Source of the DNA: Fratercula arctica
Lineage: Eukaryota > Chordata > Aves > Charadriiformes > Alcidae
Direction of reading: 5' to 3'
Assembly (NCBI GenBank): GCA_947846985.1
Contig: CANTUZ010000001.1
Location: forward strand, 35,240,727 to 35,304,726
DNA: 64,000 bases
Shown piece after piece: positions 22,781-35,028 of the stretch. The stretch's first letter is position 1, and the number at the start of each line of letters is the position of its first letter. The translations under genes and the position numbers were made by a program. The notes beneath the pieces are model-generated. The model was given only the letters and a program-made list of their open reading frames with translations, was not told the DNA's origin and did not search any database.

Positions 22781-25700
22781 TTTGTCACTAAGCATTTGAG
22801 AAAAGGTCTCAAGAAGCCCATTTACAAACATCTCCATGGATGGACCAAATACTATCGTGCTGTTGGCAATGAACCATAGGTACCTACCTTATCCTTCAGG
22901 TCTCTTCTGATTTAGGAAATACTAAGCTCCCTGAAAAGCTCCCCTAGAAGATTCAAAGCATGCTCAGGAGCTTGCTGGTTTGGGCACTCCTGTAGTGCAC
23001 TGCTGACCCCTGACTTTTGGTGCTCCTGTCTGCCAGTTGGGTCTTGCAGCTGCTCTGCTAACAAGGTTACAAACAAGACCAGTATGAGCTTGTGCTCAGC
23101 CCATCCTATATAAACTGGGTTCACAGACAACCAGGAGTGCAAGAGATGAAGTGGTAGGCAGAGATGAAGTAATAGACGGGCTGTCTGAGTTGATTTTCTG
23201 TTGTTGTTAATGCACATATCATCACAATCCTGAGATCAGCCTTGAAGAACTGATCAAATGTGCAACTGTCCATTCAAGAAAATTGAATGCAACATCCTTG
23301 GGTCTGAGAGAAGACTGCTCCCTGCCTCTGCTGCCTCCTTCTTTATCTTTCTTAATGACACTGAGAACTTTTACAATATTTGGTTTATGAGCCTCTTCAG
23401 TCTGGCAAGAAGCAGAGCATGCTATTTTCATGCTCCATAGACTACCCTGTGTCAGTGGTGCTGTATTCAACCTGTGAATTTAACAAAATTATTGAGGCGC
23501 TGGATGTTAGAAACTTTGTGCTAGTCCACATAATGTCCAACAGCCCTCAGCATTTTTCACTACTAACCTGTGTTGATGTTGTCTAGCAGTTGCATGTTAA
23601 ACTGGGGGAGGGGAATAAGTGGAAGCACTGGATAAAGACCTCTAGAATTGTACTTGATGACTCCAAGAAAGGAGATATACATTTCTCTGTTTGTGAGAAT
23701 ATTTGTTTTATCCATTCAGTTTAAAACACAGGGAAGGAGAAAGTAGGATGTAAGCTTTAAAAATTCTGCAGAGTTTTGTTTGACTTCTAAGAAGAATACA
23801 GAAAAGAAATATAAGGATTAAGGGAAAAATATAAATGAGAATGAATATATAAAACCAGCTTTGAGGCTGCAAGGCTCTACCAGAATTATCAGGTATGCTT
23901 GCAAAGGAAGTATTAGCATATGCATTGCAAGGCAGTGTGAGCGTAATTGTGATGACAGTTATGAGCCCATAAGAAATACACAGAGAAAGATAGGACTTTG
24001 GGGAGAAATTGAATTTTAGCACAGAACAGCCTGGTTTCATCTCTAATACTGAGTATTTTTTTAGCTAGTGCATTTGGATTATGGCTTTCCTGATTCTTCA
24101 GTCTGCCTCCAGTCTCTGAAAAAATTATGATGGCTGTGGGGCTGATATAGCTTGCACCAGCTGGCAATGGGCTGCTGAAGAATCTGTCAGAGTAAGCACA
24201 GCCAGGGCACATTGTGTCCTGACCGCTCCTGCCCTGTCTCTGACGTGCTTCTGAGACGCCTTCAAGGCAGGCAGGAAGGCAGGGAAAAGGGTTGCTGGGA
24301 AAGTGAAATGATGTGGTGCTGCCACTGTGCCTCATGCAGAGGGACATCACCTAAGCAGGAATGTGTACATTCTTGCTTACACCTCTTAAAGGCAGTAGAA
24401 CTAGAGTGCTGAAGGGATTTGGTCATTGGCATAGCAAAACCTGAAGGCAAATGTGAATACATTTCATACAGAAAGGCGGGCATTTCTGTGAGAACAGGCA
24501 GAAAGCTAAACCCAGAACATACTGATGGAGAAGAAAGTCAGGGGCACAAGAAAAAAAGGTATGGTATTCACTGTAATCTCCTGAGATACTTAAGTTTAGC
24601 CCCAAGAGGCTGAAGAATGTGTTTTCCTTCCCTACCCAAGATGTTTTAGCTCCAGGCTCCTGTGCAAAATGTGTCTACAGCAGGAGCTCTGTCCTGCTTG
24701 GACATCAGCTCAGGCATACCTCAATAGTGGAGGCCCCAGGTAGAAAGGCAGAATGTAGTGCCAGCTGAAAGCCCTGGGCAACTGGTACAATAAGATGCTC
24801 ATCTCTTCAACGATGGAAAACAGAAGAGCAAAACCTGAGGCACCTCTTGCAACTAAACCACCCAAACAAATCACCAGTATGTTTTGTGGATCATTTCATC
24901 AGCTAGGTACTATCAGTCAGTGGTGAAACTTCAAAGCCTAATTCTCTTTGTATATATAGACTAGACATTACTTTAGGATATGGGTTGTGAAAAACTGTCG
25001 TCAAGGTGGAAGGATGAAATGGGACAGTGTACTCTCCCTCTCAGCCCCTTACCTTTATGTCCTTGTATTTCTTTTTTATTTGCATTTTAACCTAGTGGTT
25101 GCTCTTGTTCCCTCATGTTCCCCCCCCTCCCCCTAGCTGCACTTTTCCTTACCCCAGTTGCTCTGCTCCATATGCACAACTTGGCTGGAAGCAAAACTAA
25201 TAAGATTTTCAATCTACAAAGCACAGATGGCACTTTCCGTGCTTCAGAGACTGTCAATCTTGTTCGTCTCACTTCCTGGTCATTAGCAGAAGGAAGGGAG
25301 AAATGGGAGGTGCAGCAAGTCTCAGGTTAAACTACAAGAGGAAAATGCCCCCTATCAGCATTACTGGGGAGTGAAGGTAGATGAGGAATAGCACAGAAGA
25401 ACAGAGAAGCAAGACTCAGTGCACCATGCAGGAGTCTGGTCTAGTAACAATGTAGAAAAGAAAATACAAAACACTATAAAAAGGAAATGTGCTAAGAAGA
25501 GAGTAAGGTATATCAAAGGAAGTAAATAGGGTAAATAAACAAGGTATGAAGAATGTTTGGTGAAACTAGAACCATGCGTTGGGAGATGGAAGAGATGCAG
25601 AGCATTATGGGAAGAAGAAGAACTGTACAGTAATGTCAGCTAATTTTGTTGGTGGGTGTGACATTCATGGGGCTGCATGAAGACATGACCAAAAAGAACT

Positions 25701-26340
25701 GATTCTGTTCTGAAAATGGTCTTTATTATTGGTCAGGAATGAAACTTATTATGCCTTTTCCTCTAGCTTACCTGTTTTTAAAAAGTTGTGGTTCTTTGCC
25801 TTATAAAGTGTGTATATAACTGTCAAACTTTTCCTAATAGCTTTGGGTCTCCTAAACAATTACAAACAACTTTAAAAGACAGGTAAAGGCCTCAAATAAT
25901 ATTTTTCTAGAGATTTGGAAAAAACCACATAGAAATAGGAGTAGCCTTGTGTGCTGGGATAAAGTGATCCCCAACACAGGGTTGCAATGTAGATGAGGTG
26001 GAGAGCTATCCCTATCCCTTCTTCCAGTCAGCAGAGCTGCCCTGTTGCTCAGGGCCCACACTGGGGAAGGAAATGCCTGCAGTCCCACTGGCACTATTAA
26101 GAAACATTGCTGAACCAGGCATTGACTCCTGACTCTAGCCATGCAACTGTCCTCTCCTCATCATGCAAAAAAGTCCAGAAAACCATCCTAAAAACACAGC
26201 CAAGGTGTCCCTTTCTTTGTTTCTTGTACCTTGTGATTTGTGTTTGGTTATTTGCATCAAATATAAAGCAACTCTTGTGAAACAGGAAAAGGTATGCATT
26301 TACATGGTATCATTTAAAACATATCTATAGAAAATTAGGC
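22781..26340. other. Non-coding stretch, no gene identified
   Basis: Mostly unique sequence, AT-rich with a slightly GC-richer part at 24120-24420. There are several overlapping short open frames on both strands but no family resemblance and no coherent splice structure. A C/T run lies at 25120-25133. The left copy of an LTR target-site duplication (TAGGC) is at 26336-26340. Confidence 0.6.
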
Positions 26341-26943
26341 TGTGGTGGCTTGTCTTTGGCTGGCTGCCAGGTGCCCACTCAGCCACTTTCTCACTCCCCC
26401 TCCTCAGCAGGACAGGGGGAGAAAATAAGATGAAAAACTTATGGGTTGAGATAAAAGCAGTTTAATGTAATTAAGCGAAGGCCACATGTGCAAGAAAAGC
26501 CAAAACAACAACAAAAAAAAAATATCCAGATTTATTCTCTACATCCCATCAGCAGGTGATGCCCAGCCACTTCCAGGGAAGCAGGGCCTCAGTACTTGTA
26601 GGGATTGCTTTGGAAGACAAATGTCTTAATAACAAATTCCCTATCTCTGTCCTTTCTCTCAGCTTTTATTGCTGAGAATGATGTCATATGGTATGGAACA
26701 TCTCTTTGGTCAGATTGGGTCAACCGTCCCAGCTACGTCCCCTCCCAACCCCTGCCCACCCTTAGTCTACTGGCCTTTGATGTGGTGGTTGGAGAGAGAG
26801 CCTTGATGCTGCACAGGCACCACTCAGCAATAACCAACATAGCAGCGTATCAGCACCTTTCTAGCTCCAAATACAAAGCACAGCACTGTATGGGTTGCTA
26901 TGAGGAAAGCTGGCTGCACTCTAGCCATATCCAATACATAGGC
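26336..26943 (-). mobile_element. Solo LTR of an endogenous retrovirus (26341-26938) with 5-bp TSD
   Basis: The element starts TGTGGTGG at 26341 and ends AATACA at 26938, the TG...CA ends of an LTR. It is flanked by identical 5-bp copies TAGGC at 26336-26340 and 26939-26943. It is 598 bp and no internal retroviral sequence is attached, so it is a solo LTR left by LTR-LTR recombination. The likely sense strand is minus: read that way, an ATTAAA polyadenylation-type word precedes CTGCTTTTATCTCAACCC and the end matches a common bird LTR (GGGCACCTGGCAGCCAGCC). A 5-bp duplication fits ERVL/class III-like or some class I elements; class is inferred. An open frame of 116 codons inside it is incidental. 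Confidence 0.88.
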
Positions 26944-26955
26944 CAAACTCAATAA

Positions 26956-27290
26956 TGATCATAAAGCCCTAGAAATGTTAGTTGGAAAGGACCTCTAGAG
27001 TCATCTCTTCCAGTCTCCCACACAAAGCAAAATGTGGTGAGTTGTGGCTTTGTCTAACCAAGTCTTGAAACCTTCTGAGGCAGTAGGTTCTACAACCCCT
27101 CTGAACAGCCCAGTCCAGCACTTGCTATCTTCCTAGTGATTTTTTTTTTGTTTTCCTAGTGTCTGATCTGAACCTTCTAAGTCACAGCTTGTTCTCATTG
27201 CCCTTTGTTATACCATTTGTCATGACTAAGAAAAGTTTGGCATGTACCCTCGTCTCAAAATGTCAATTGCCTTAATAAGTGAATATGCTG
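26956..27290 (-). mobile_element. Old, diverged CR1 3' fragment
   Basis: On + it reads TTAGTTGGAAAGGACCTCTA, AGTCATCTCTTCCAGTCT, then CCAGTCCAGCACTTGCTATC and CTGATCTGAACCTTCTAA. These follow the order of the CR1 3' UTR and C-terminal coding region read in antisense. It is much more diverged than the other copies, with no usable frame and only a degraded octamer tail (gatcataaa). It begins just 13 bp after the LTR target-site duplication. Confidence 0.7.
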
Positions 27291-30200
27291 ATCCCGAGTC
27301 CATGGTGCTCAACTCCCACTGCATTAGTGCTCTATAGCTACTGATAGAGGATGGCTTCATGGTGAGTTGGAGATGAAGCGCTATGTATTTTCATCTCCAC
27401 TTTATTTAGGATCAGAGTCTTCTTACCTAACATTATCCTTCTACAAGCTAGCTGTCAGACCTAAGATCTAGTATTCCTTTGTAATTACTGAAGAGAAAAG
27501 CCCTCCCACAATGTGATTAACTACACCTATCTTGCTTTACCCCTAAAATTAGGCAGTGCGTCACTTAGGGTTAGCTGTGTACATAGAATGTGCTACTTCA
27601 GTAGCACAAGTCTTTGTTGCTAAAGGTGAAATTGGTAAATTCTTTCAAAACTAATTAGGACTAAACGGGGAGACAGAAAGGCAGGCATATAAAATGACCA
27701 AAGGAAAATGCACAATAGCTGTTCTTTCTGCTCAGTACTGAATGTCTTATACCACTTAGCGTATTGAGGGTTAAAGTCTGAAGGCACTTGGGATACCATA
27801 TTGTCATTCTGTAAACTAAATGCACAAAATATAACTGTAATGCTTTCTTGCTTTGTAACTTCCACTGACACTGATGTCCCGTATATAAATAGGAAACGTG
27901 CTACAGTTTGTGTGCATGTCCCTGTTCTATCTATTCAAATCTATACCCCAACATTAAAAAGCATTATATTCCTCCCTTTCTGTGGGTGATTAATACTAAA
28001 TCTCTGCATTTGAAAGTTTTCAAAGAAATGTAAGTTATTATTTAATTCAGCATGCTTTTAAAAAGTACAACTAAACCTTCACTTGTTTCCTTCTGCATTA
28101 AATCAGCCTGTCATCATTTCTAACTCCTCATTGTAATTCAAGATGTGATCACTGAGAAGTATCTTTGTCTCTTCCTGGAAAAAAAAAAACAAAAAAAAAC
28201 AAAAAAACAAACTAGTTGAAATAGACAACATCCTTTAGTCTACAGATTTTGTCATTATTATTTTTCTCATTTTTAGTGTTACACATAAATATTGATTTTT
28301 GCTTTGCTAAAATCTTCAAAGGAGTATTTGATATTTCCCCCAAAAAGTCACAGAATACAAAAGAAATTTCAGAATTGAGATTTGAAAAGAAATGTCTGTA
28401 AAATGAAGTGAATCTTTATGCAATTGTATTTGTGTAAGATGAAATAGATTCAAGAAATCTAAGAACTTTGTTGGAACCAGTAGATTGCAAAACATTCTCC
28501 TGGATAAGAAAAAAGAAGGTATTTATGTGGTTCAGCAAAGTTTTCTTAAGTCTGTGTTACCATATGTTAGACATGAGAGATTCTCCATTTTAGAACAGTT
28601 AATAAGTCATTGTTCAGACTGAATATTGGATATAATTCAGAACAGCAATATGAACATGAATTCTTCTATCCCAAATTTCTTCGCTACCTATGGGCCTCTT
28701 CTGGTCTAATAATTATTTAATTACAAAAAGTTGATTAGCTCCTGAAGGGAAGACGGAATTGTCAGATTTATCTCACCTAATGTTGGGTGACTATAATGTA
28801 GAGTATTATATTTGAGCTGTGTTGCAGTCTCCAGTCACTGAATAAAAACAGGTATAAGAGGTCATGGCCTTATACATTTAATCTACCATAGACAGGGAGG
28901 GAGATTGTGTTTTTATTCTAACACATAATGGCAGCAAACACTGAATACTCAAAGAAGTTTTGTGAAATAAATGTTCTTTTTCCAGGTGAATCCGAACTTT
29001 AAATCAACTACATTAGACAAAGAAATAAAGTAAAACATGTTGAATGGACACCCAGAATTAAATACACATAAGAAGATGAAAGGTGTTTGATTTGAACACA
29101 ATTTGTCCATTTAACAATTTTCCATCACACCTTCAACAGTTCCTTTCACTGATGTAGTCGTTCATTTGGTTACATGGTATCTTTCTTGATGTTTGGAGAT
29201 AAGGTTTTGGCACTTTAAGCTAGTGATCTTCAATGTTCTGTCTGTTAGAGCTAATACTCAAATGTGAGGGTTTTTTTCTGCTTTCCCTATTTGTTTCATG
29301 TTGTGCCATGTTCCTGTTGGCCTATGCAAGTGACCCAGTTGGAGCAACTTTAGAAGTTATTGTCCTCAGTAGTGGAAGTATCCTAGTGCAGATAGATCCA
29401 GGAGATGGAAATCGTTGTTGATGTGGCCTGGTATATGTATCCACTCCCTCCCAATATGTCCTCATTCATTGCATCTCTGGAAATCAATTCCTTTTCATTC
29501 TCCTGATGACAATCAAGGATCAACAATAGTCTGAAAGGTATCTTTAAGCAAAGTAGAGAGACTTTCTCTTCATCCTGTTGAAATGTTACGTTTTTCATTT
29601 CCAAACTGGATAGCAGTGGTGAGTAGATTCTGGGCAGAAGAGGATAATCTAATTAAATAAAACTGGCTAGGAATTTTTCAGTTAACTGTTCTCATTTGAA
29701 AAATGCCACTTTAGTGAAGTGAAACAGACTCCTTGGTTCATGAATATACTTTCAAATTCATTTTGGAAAAATACTTTAGAAATTATGAAACTATTCCACC
29801 TCCACAGATTTTAAAATGAACAAGAGTATTTGATTTTGATTTTTTTTTAAAATAAAATAGAATAAAATGTTGATAACAGTCAAAATAAAAGTGAAAAATT
29901 TAGAAACAAAGAAGGAAATATGCACACATATGCTTAAAAAATACATGTGTGTATATTAGATACACATTTCCAAAAGTAAGTAGAAATAAAAATTCACTTG
30001 TTAATTCAAAATTTATTACCCTCAGATATTTTTATGAACCAGGAAAAAAAGAATTACCTCACAAACCCAAGCCTTAAATCTACTTGTTATTTCTTTAATT
30101 CAGCTCATATATATAATTTTTTTTAAATACGGAATTAAAGAAAATTCACATAGTCTGTTCAGGCCAGTGTTTAGTTTACAGTAAAGGAGCCATCAGATCA

Positions 30201-30468
30201 TCTGCTTTTGAGGAAGGGAAAAATACTCGTTTAAAATTGTTCTGTATTATTGAACAGACTTGCTCTGCAGTGCAGTTATTTTCTTCAAGGACAGATTGAA
30301 TTTTAAGCCTCTATGATTATTTATAGAGCTAGATTCTCTGTTATTTTTTGCCTTGATTGCCATTTACATTGATGCAGAGTCATAGCTACATGGGTGTAAA
30401 ATACTGTCATTCTGAGTTGGTTGATATTTATCCTACTTTGCACATACAAACATCACTAGACATAGGGC
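27291..30468. other. AT-rich non-coding stretch, no gene identified
   Basis: Unique AT-rich DNA. It contains an interrupted A-run with CA breaks at 28179-28210 and AT-rich tracts at 29820-30130. No exon, RNA gene or recent transposon is recognised. Confidence 0.6.
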
Positions 30469-31243
30469 TGTATTGGGCTTGCGTGGCAAGGTTTTGGTAG
30501 CCGAGGGAGGCGGGGGGTGGGGGAGTGCTACAGGGGTGGTTTCTGTGAGAAGCTGCTAGAAGCTTCTGCTGTGTCTATTCGAGTCAATGCCAGCTGGCTC
30601 CAAGATGGACCCACTGCTGGCCAAGGCCGAGCCTGTCAACAATGGTGGTAGCGCCTCTGGTATAAGATATTTAAGAAGAGGGAAAACCAAAAACTGGGTA
30701 AAAGCAATTGCAGCTGGAGAGAGGAGTGCAAATATGTGAGACTACCAACTCTGCAGACCCCAAGGTCAGTGAAGAATTAGGGGGAGGAGGTGTTCCGGGC
30801 ACCGGAGCAGAGATTCCCCTGCAGCCTGTGGTGAAGACCATGGTGAGGCAGGCTGTCCCCCTGCAGTACATGGAGGTTAACGCTGGAGCAGATATCCACC
30901 TGCAGCCCATGGAGGACCCCACACTCGAGCAGGTGGATGCCCAAAGGAGTCTGTGACCCCCTGGGAAACCCACGCTTGGAACAGGCTCCTAGCAGGACTT
31001 GTGACCCCGTGGGGGAATTTGGTTTAATTTCTGATTACCCTACTCTGATTTGATGCAAAATAAATTAATTTCCCCAAGCCGAGTTTGTTTTGCCCATGAC
31101 AATAATTGCTGAGTGATGTCCCTGTCTTTATCTCAACCCACAAGGCTTTTGTTATATTTTCTGTTCCCTGTCCAACTGAGGAGGGGGAGTGATAGAGCAG
31201 CTTTAGTGGGCACCTGGCATCCAGCCTGGGTCAACCTACCACA
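30469..31243 (+). mobile_element. Solo LTR of an endogenous retrovirus, sense orientation
   Basis: It begins TGTATTGGGCTTGCG and ends CCTACCACA, giving TG...CA ends over 775 bp. AATAAA occurs near 31060 on +, followed by the U5-like block GTCTTTATCTCAACCC and GGGCACCTGGCATCCAGCC. Its 3' part is clearly related to the antisense end of the LTR at 26341. The centre is GC-rich with a repeated motif (CTGCAGCCCATGGAGGACCC and variants, 30820-30930). Flanking 5-mers are AGGGC and AGAGA, so no clean target-site duplication is preserved. I recognise this as a common bird solo LTR. The 82- and 100-codon frames inside are incidental. Confidence 0.85.
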
Positions 31244-32488
31244 AGAGAAAAACACGGCAGAATTAGGCCAGCAGTTTTACAGATATTGTTAGAGGAACAC
31301 TAAGGTTATTTTTCACTGTGTTGTCATACTGATAAAATACATGTTACTTTTTTCTAAAAGAGGTAACGTCTTTTTTCACTGTGTGAAAAAAAAATCCCAA
31401 GTCCCTAAGATCCCCAGTGACAAAAACCCAAACAACATTATGTTACTGTCTTTTAAGTTCTTCCAGACACAGTTTACAGACATCACACCAAATATCTTTT
31501 CATATCCCTCGGTAACATCTCTGTTCTGTAGGTGTTAGGCATTCCCCCACTTCATCGATGCAGCGTGGGAGGGAATAAACCCAAATGAGGGAAGGAAACA
31601 TTAACTTTGATCACAACCTTTTTCACATTTTTGCTAGCTTCAGCCTTTAAAGGCTCAACTCAGTTACCTAAAGAAAGGAATCTATTAGTGCTTGAAATGC
31701 CATAGCCCTTATGAGATACCCACACAAGGCTCTAAGATAAAATACAAAACTATACTGTACTGGAAGGGCAGCTGAAGGACAGGTGGGACAGCTTAGGTCA
31801 TCTCAAATGTACCGATGTTGATGCAGCTCAAAATCACCAGTTTCAGAAATGCACACAAAAAGTAATAAATACGTGTTGTCACTTAAAGGGAAATGTTGCC
31901 TTAGAATAATCCTGGCTCTCTGAAGCCAGATCAAAGACTTCCTTTGCTAGAGATCTGATCTCAGTCTGTCAGGAGAAGTAAAAACATTAACTTAAAGCAC
32001 CTTTGTGTGTTTGATTTCGTAACTGGAACAGATTTTAAGGATGCACACAGTCAGTTAATACAACTTGGCTGACAACCAGTCTTGATAACTCCATAAGGTG
32101 ACCAAATCCTTCTGGTAAAACTCTACTGTCCCATTTTGAAGCTTGGAGAATACAAAGCACATCTGGATTTCAATAGCTGTGCTGAATAACAGCTCATATA
32201 AAGTTGCCACAGATCAGTTTTTCCACTAGCGAATGAAGCAGGATTAATGGAAAAGTCTCAGGGCAGGTTATGACCAGACCTAAATAATAATTTTTTTTTT
32301 TTTTTTTTTTTTTTTTTTGGTGGCCTGTAGCTAGTACTGTAGCTTGCGACCAAGAGAGATGCCTCTCCCTGGTACATCCAATGTATTTCTCCAGATTATG
32401 AGTCGTTTCTAAATAAAGCTGAGGCTGACTTTGAATCTGGACTGAAGACCTAGTTGTAGTTCCTCTTCCTCAAGGTTAAGATTGTACT
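31244..32488. other. Non-coding stretch, no gene identified
   Basis: Unique sequence. A small inverted repeat (TTTTTTCAC, 3-nt loop, GTGAAAAAA) lies at 31371-31391. A T28 run lies at 32291-32318, within 200 bp of the following CR1. Confidence 0.6.
32291..32318. repeat. T28 homopolymer
   Basis: Uninterrupted T run on +, preceded by TAATAA. Confidence 0.85.
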
Positions 32489-32995
32489 ATTTTGGAAAGG
32501 AGTGGCTGGAGAGCAGCCCTGCAGAAAGGGATATGGGGGTGCTGGTTCACAGCAGGATCAGTATAAGTCAGCAGTGTGCCCTGGCAGCCAAGAGGGCAAA
32601 CCACATCCTGGGGTGCATCAAACACAGTATCACCAGCCAGTCAAGAGGTGATTATCCCACTGTATTCAGCATTGGTGTAGCCTCGCCTTGAGTACTGTGG
32701 GCAATTCTTGGCCCCACAATTTAAGAAGGATGTGAAGGTTCTTGAATGCATGCAGAGGAGGGCAACAAAGCTGGTGAAAGGGCTGGAAGGAATGTCCTAT
32801 GAGGAGCAGCTAAGGACTTTGGGTTTGAAGAGAAGGAGTCTGATGGCCAACCTCATTGCTCACTACAGCTTCCTGAGGAGAAGTGGAGAGGGAGGTGCTG
32901 AGCTCTTCTCCCTGGTGTCTAGTGATAGGACGTGTAGAAATGGTTCAAAGCTGCACAAGGGGAGGTTTAGACTGGACATTGGGAAACACTACTGA
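32482..32995 (+). pseudogene. CR1 ORF2 C-terminal remnant
   Basis: Two plus-strand frames carry the CR1 C-terminal domain. The first runs 32482-32691 and loses the frame after the SRGDYPTVFS segment. The second (32708-32995) carries QRRATKL, SYEEQLRTLGL and GRFRLDIGK, then stops early at TGA 32993-32995, where other copies continue into FF-RVV-HWN-LP. Only the post-RT region is present, so no catalytic residue can be judged. Confidence 0.88.
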
Positions 32996-33165
32996 GAGGG
33001 TGATCAAACATTGAAACAGGCTTCCTGGAGAGGTGGTTGATGCCCCGAGCCTGTCAGGGTTTAAGAGGCATTTGGACAATGCCCTTAATAGCATGCTTTA
33101 ACTTTTGGTCAGCCCTGAAGCAGTCAGGCAGCTGCACTAGATGATTGTTGTAGGTCCCCTTAACT
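32489..33165 (+). mobile_element. CR1 LINE 3' fragment, ~0.7 kb
   Basis: On + it starts in the C-terminal domain (GGAGTGGCTGGAGAGCAGCC) and ends in the 3' UTR block (TGTAGGTCCCCTTAACTAAA). The remnant of ORF2 is broken into two frames: 32482-32691 ending in a shifted tail, and 32708-32995. Recognisable words are [37 protein letters not shown] and HKGRFRLDIGK. It starts downstream of the RT catalytic box. The usual octamer tail is absent; a (TTCCC)n array takes its place. Confidence 0.9.
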
Positions 33166-33181
33166 AAAATACTCCTCCTCT

Positions 33182-33324
33182 TCCCCTTCCCTTCCCTTCC
33201 CTTCCCTTCCCTTCCCTTCCCTTCCCTTCCCTTCCCTTCCCTTCCCTTCCCTTCCCTTCCCTTCCCTTCCCTTCCCTTCCCTTCCCTTCCCTTCCCTTCC
33301 CTTCCCTTCCCTTCCCTTCCCTTC
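33182..33324. repeat. (TTCCC)n pentanucleotide microsatellite, ~28 units
   Basis: Nearly perfect tandem CCCTT/TTCCC units over about 143 bp, starting within 20 bp of the CR1 3' UTR. The opposite strand is an uninterrupted GGGAA purine array that could adopt unusual structure; this is inference. It produces a spurious Gly-Lys-Gly-Arg-Glu repeat frame on the minus strand. Confidence 0.97.
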
Positions 33325-34971
33325 TCTCACTGATTACTGGTTTCTTGTCAACACTTCTTATAGGATTTGAAGAGAAGATCTGACATCTCACGTGGATCCC
33401 AAATGGTGTCAGATGATTGTAGGACATGATTATTGTTTTATGGGATGAGGTGTTTTTTTTTCAGTTCCAGGTGTCCAAAATAACATGAAGGCTGTGCTGC
33501 AGTCACCATACTGGTTCTTTTAGAGCACAGCACTGATGATATGTTGTATGCCCAGAAGGGGCCCATGGGGGTATGTGCACGAATTCAAAGGCATGCTCCT
33601 GCAACCTGCGTGGACAGCTATATAGGGCACAGAGAGAGACAAACATGGAGTGGAGTTGTTCATACTGCCTGTAGGGACTGAAGTATCCCCAGAAACATAT
33701 CTAAGTTTCATCTGAGTTATTCACTTCAGAGAGAGCTTGTGGTCAGGCAGAGGAGTTTGGGATAATCAGTGTGACTAACCCGGAGTGCGACTAGGAGCAA
33801 GTCTCATCTATCCCAGTTGGCAGGCGTTCAAGCAACATTGCCTCTCTCCTACTGCTGCCAAGGAGTGGCTACACCTCAGTTTCTCTGCTAATCAGTAGTC
33901 TGCCTTTTCTCCAACAGCAGACTTTTATATAGGTCTTTGATTCAATTAGAGAAATAACACACCTGCCAGGGCAAATAAACAAAGTCCAGATAAATAAATA
34001 AACCTTTCCCATTGGCTTTTGTGTCCTCTTCTCCTCTGCTCTACTCCAATTTTTCACCTGCAAATATTGATTTTGCTAAAATTACTTGTTTTTTCCATTG
34101 GGAAAATTGAAATTAAATGTTTTGTGCCAGGTTGACATTCATTTGTACTGGCTGAGCTCCCTTGGAGCCTCATGGAAGATGTAGCTTGTGCATTTTATGC
34201 CCCCTTCCTCCCCATGGGCTGGGCTTCCCATCTGAACTACATCATCTGTAAGGAGAAACCCAACACCATTCCTTTCATCTTGGTCTGTTTCTTTCTAGAG
34301 AGATCACATAACTCCTTTTCCCCGGCATTTCTTTTTTTCATTGGGAAAAAAGGTTTTTTTTCTGCTTCTGCCTAACGTCTCTCAACTTTGTTGCTGCCAA
34401 GTCCATAAGAGCTTTACTTTCCACCAGATAATTCTTCTGAAGAATACTTTATTCTGGGCTGATAATGAGGACAAGCTTTGCTCAATAGATACATTTATAT
34501 ATCAAATATATCTTTTGCATTGCCACAAAAGGGTTTAGTGTATTAAAGAATGTTTGAAATGAGATTGGATCACTTTTTCTATTGCACATATCTTGAGATT
34601 CAGAATTTCTGTGGTAGCTTGAAAAAAAAAAATAAAATTATTACCTTTGGATAATTTGGGGTTTTGTCTATATAAGATTTTTTGTTTGTTTGCCTTTTAA
34701 AATTTTTTACTGAAGCCCTATAGATGGTCACATCTGAGACTGGTGTCTATTATGGCAGTACTTCTACACACACACAAGCATTGATAAACAGTTGCCAGAT
34801 GTGGTGTCAGGAGAGTATTTTTACCAGATTAGACCTGCAGGGATTGCTTTTCCCCTCCTTCTGCCATGCATGGAATAGTTTGCTTTCTAGCCTCATCTGT
34901 GAGCTTCCTTTATGAATAAATGTGTATTCATATCCTGTTATAAGATCCAAAAAATTGGGAATGCTCTTTTC

Positions 34972-35028
34972 TTTTTCTTTTTTTTTCCCCTTCCCCCCCC
35001 CCCCCCCCCCCCGCCTTTTTTTTCCTGC
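34972..35028. repeat. T-rich / C20 homopolymer tract
   Basis: T-rich sequence leads into TTCCCCTT and then 20 consecutive C at 34993-35012, followed by GCC, T8 and more C-rich sequence. The reverse strand carries G20, a potential quadruplex-forming run. Confidence 0.9.

Noticed and set aside
30671..30973. Open frames of 82 and 100 codons on opposite strands
   Set aside because: They lie within the solo LTR's GC-rich region, with no retroviral protein motif.
33182..33324. Regular repeats that could suggest a CRISPR array
   Set aside because: Units are 5 bp without spacers: a simple microsatellite in a vertebrate genome.
33164..33427. Minus-strand protein with Gly-Lys-Gly-Arg-Glu repeats
   Set aside because: It is the translation of the (TTCCC)n microsatellite.
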